Source of the DNA: Hormoscilla sp. GM7CHS1pb
GTDB lineage: Bacteria; Cyanobacteriota; Cyanobacteriia; Cyanobacteriales; Desertifilaceae
Assembly (NCBI GenBank): GCA_014323675.1
Contig: JACONN010000002.1
Span: 1,718,001 to 1,782,000, forward strand
Direction of reading: 5' to 3'
DNA: 64,000 bases
Position 1 is the stretch's first letter; each line of letters begins with the position of its first letter. A program made the position numbers and the translations under genes. Of this stretch, positions 63,183 through 64,000 are shown in pieces. Under the pieces are notes generated by a model, which was not told the DNA's origin, ran no database searches, and saw only the letters and a program-made list of their open reading frames with translations.

Positions 63183-64000
63183 CTACTCCATAGGTGCTTC
63201 GGGCCCTGTTGGAGAGCTTTCCTCTGCTGGTGCTGGATCTGCTAGTGCTGTCTCCTCGGGAACCCCTTCTGACTCCGAGGAGCCGCTCGCCTCTTGGGAG
63301 TCAGGCCCTGCTGGTGCTGTCTCCTCGGGAACCCCTTCCGACTCCGAGGAGCCGCTCGCCTCTTGGGAGTCTGGATCTGCTAGTGGTTGTAGGGTTCCTT
63401 CTGGGACCAGTTCTATCGTGCTATGTTCTTCTACCCAACCGAGGACTTTTTCTCGCACCAGGTCTATTTCGACCGCCTCTCTGAGTTTTTCTCGGTCAAA
63501 TATCTCCTTCTCCTGAGGGGAGTATTGAGCCAATATCTCTGTCATTTTCGCCTCTATGGCTTCTGGGGAGACAAAAATGGATTCCCGTTTGGCTATTTCC
63601 GTTACTGCTAGGTTGCGTTTAATCCGTGCGATCGCCTCGGGCTGTGAGTTCTGGCGCAGGTCGGTGACCATTTCTTTTGTCAACATCTTTTGCACGTCTA
63701 CCCCTTTGCTAGCCAGATCGTATACTGTCTGAGTCACCATTTCGTCAATCTCAGAGGATCTCGTACTTGCCGGAATTTCCACTTCCAGCTGCTCTACCAG
63801 GGCCTCCATGAGAGCTTGGGACTTATTAGCTGCTGTTTGACGTTCGGCCCGCTCTTTATATGTGCTTTCCAGATCGGCTCGCAATTCGGCTAGGGTTTCA
63901 AACTCACTAACTTCTGCCGCTAGTTCATCGTCTAATTCTGGCAACTCTTGTTCTTTAATCTCCTTGAGGGTAATGCTGAACACCGCTTGAATACCCCTCA
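63183..64000 (-). CDS. tig: Trigger factor, C-terminal part (5' end outside window)
   Basis: The frame continues through the right edge (IQAVFSITLKEIKEQELPELDDELAAEVSE), so the ribosome-binding and most of the PPIase domain are missing. The visible chaperone domain is typical: LRADLESTYKERAERQTAANKSQALMEALVEQLEVEIPASTRSSEIDEM, then KRNLAVTEIAKRESIFVSPEAIEAKMTEILAQYS, LREAVEIDLVREKVLGWVEEHSTIELVPEG. The tail is a 23-residue acidic unit (DSQEASGSSESEGVPEET...) present twice from an exact 69-bp tandem duplication (63248-63316 and 63317-63385), followed by PAPAEESSPTGPEAPME. It leads the tig-clpP-clpX cluster. Confidence 0.95.
   Translation of the reverse strand, partial: RGIQAVFSITLKEIKEQELPELDDELAAEVSEFETLAELRADLESTYKERAERQTAANKSQALMEALVEQLEVEIPASTRSSEIDEMVTQTVYDLASKGVDVQKMLTKEMVTDLRQNSQPEAIARIKRNLAVTEIAKRESIFVSPEAIEAKMTEILAQYSPQEKEIFDREKLREAVEIDLVREKVLGWVEEHSTIELVPEGTLQPLADPDSQEASGSSESEGVPEETAPAGPDSQEASGSSESEGVPEETALADPAPAEESSPTGPEAPME

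Noticed and set aside
1..64000. tRNA or rRNA genes
   Set aside because: I looked for T-arm motifs such as GGTTCGAATCC on both strands and for conserved rRNA blocks and saw none that hold up; a covariance search could still find one.

Overview
The window is chromosomal DNA from a cyanobacterium, most likely a filamentous Oscillatoriales-type strain. The HIP1 octamer GCGATCGC (and GCGATCG variants) is everywhere. Cyanobacterial or plastid marker genes are present: Ycf3, a Psb28-type protein, CSP41-type epimerase, DUF3153, DUF1816, DUF1830, Uma2, and tig-clpP-clpX in the cyanobacterial order. The genus cannot be fixed from the sequence alone.

Layout. 1-10.4 kb is a mostly plus-strand housekeeping block: phoU 3' end, an RNase II/R gene, ubiX, a LapA-type membrane protein, aroK, argB, a TPR membrane protein, a DUF3153 lipoprotein, argF and a fused peptide ABC ATPase. 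10.4-18.8 kb is an eroded accessory zone: an IS630 remnant, a response-regulator fragment joined to a DUF1830 fragment, an ORF-less group II intron, a PEP-synthase-like gene with several lesions, an intact comF, and a complete IS1-family copy inside a PutA/P5C dehydrogenase remnant. 18.8-31.1 kb holds Uma2, a CHASE2/LRR/RTX chimera, a 926-residue HEAT protein, surE, an MscS-DEP gene broken by one stop codon, a CSP41-like epimerase, a membrane glycosyltransferase disrupted by a 266-bp insertion, and pgsA. 31.5-34.2 kb carries phosphate-binding PstS and an SLH-porin, followed by a palindromic array and a two-repeat CRISPR. 34.7-49.7 kb contains a GT61 glycosyltransferase, trpD, a restriction-modification pair, a multidomain adenylate cyclase, an m4C methyltransferase, a 13-unit minisatellite, a bfr-ftr1 iron pair, cobB/cbiA, psb28-2 and a dead C5-methyltransferase. 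49.8-64 kb returns to housekeeping: ycf3, gatC, hom, valS, a stand-alone 5'-3' exonuclease-like gene, clpX, clpP and the tig 3' part.

Two themes cut across the window. First, several short repeat families are scattered between and inside genes: GTTCCC...GGGAAC palindromes, the GGCTGGCGCCACGCTGCGCG family with exchangeable cores, GCGGAGGGG(G)CCC elements, and TACCGTTCCGGAAAAATC. Several are translated in frame inside proteins such as LapA, CobB/CbiA and SurE; others break genes. Second, several otherwise intact genes (RNase, trpD, cyclase, valS, LRR gene) each carry one single-base indel, mostly in a G or C run, and in four of them restoring one base gives an exact whole number of codons. Since valS is essential, some are probably sequence errors. 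By contrast the C5-methyltransferase, the PEP-synthase-like gene and the PutA remnant carry several independent lesions and look like real decay.

No tRNA or rRNA gene, cas gene or replication origin was recognised.
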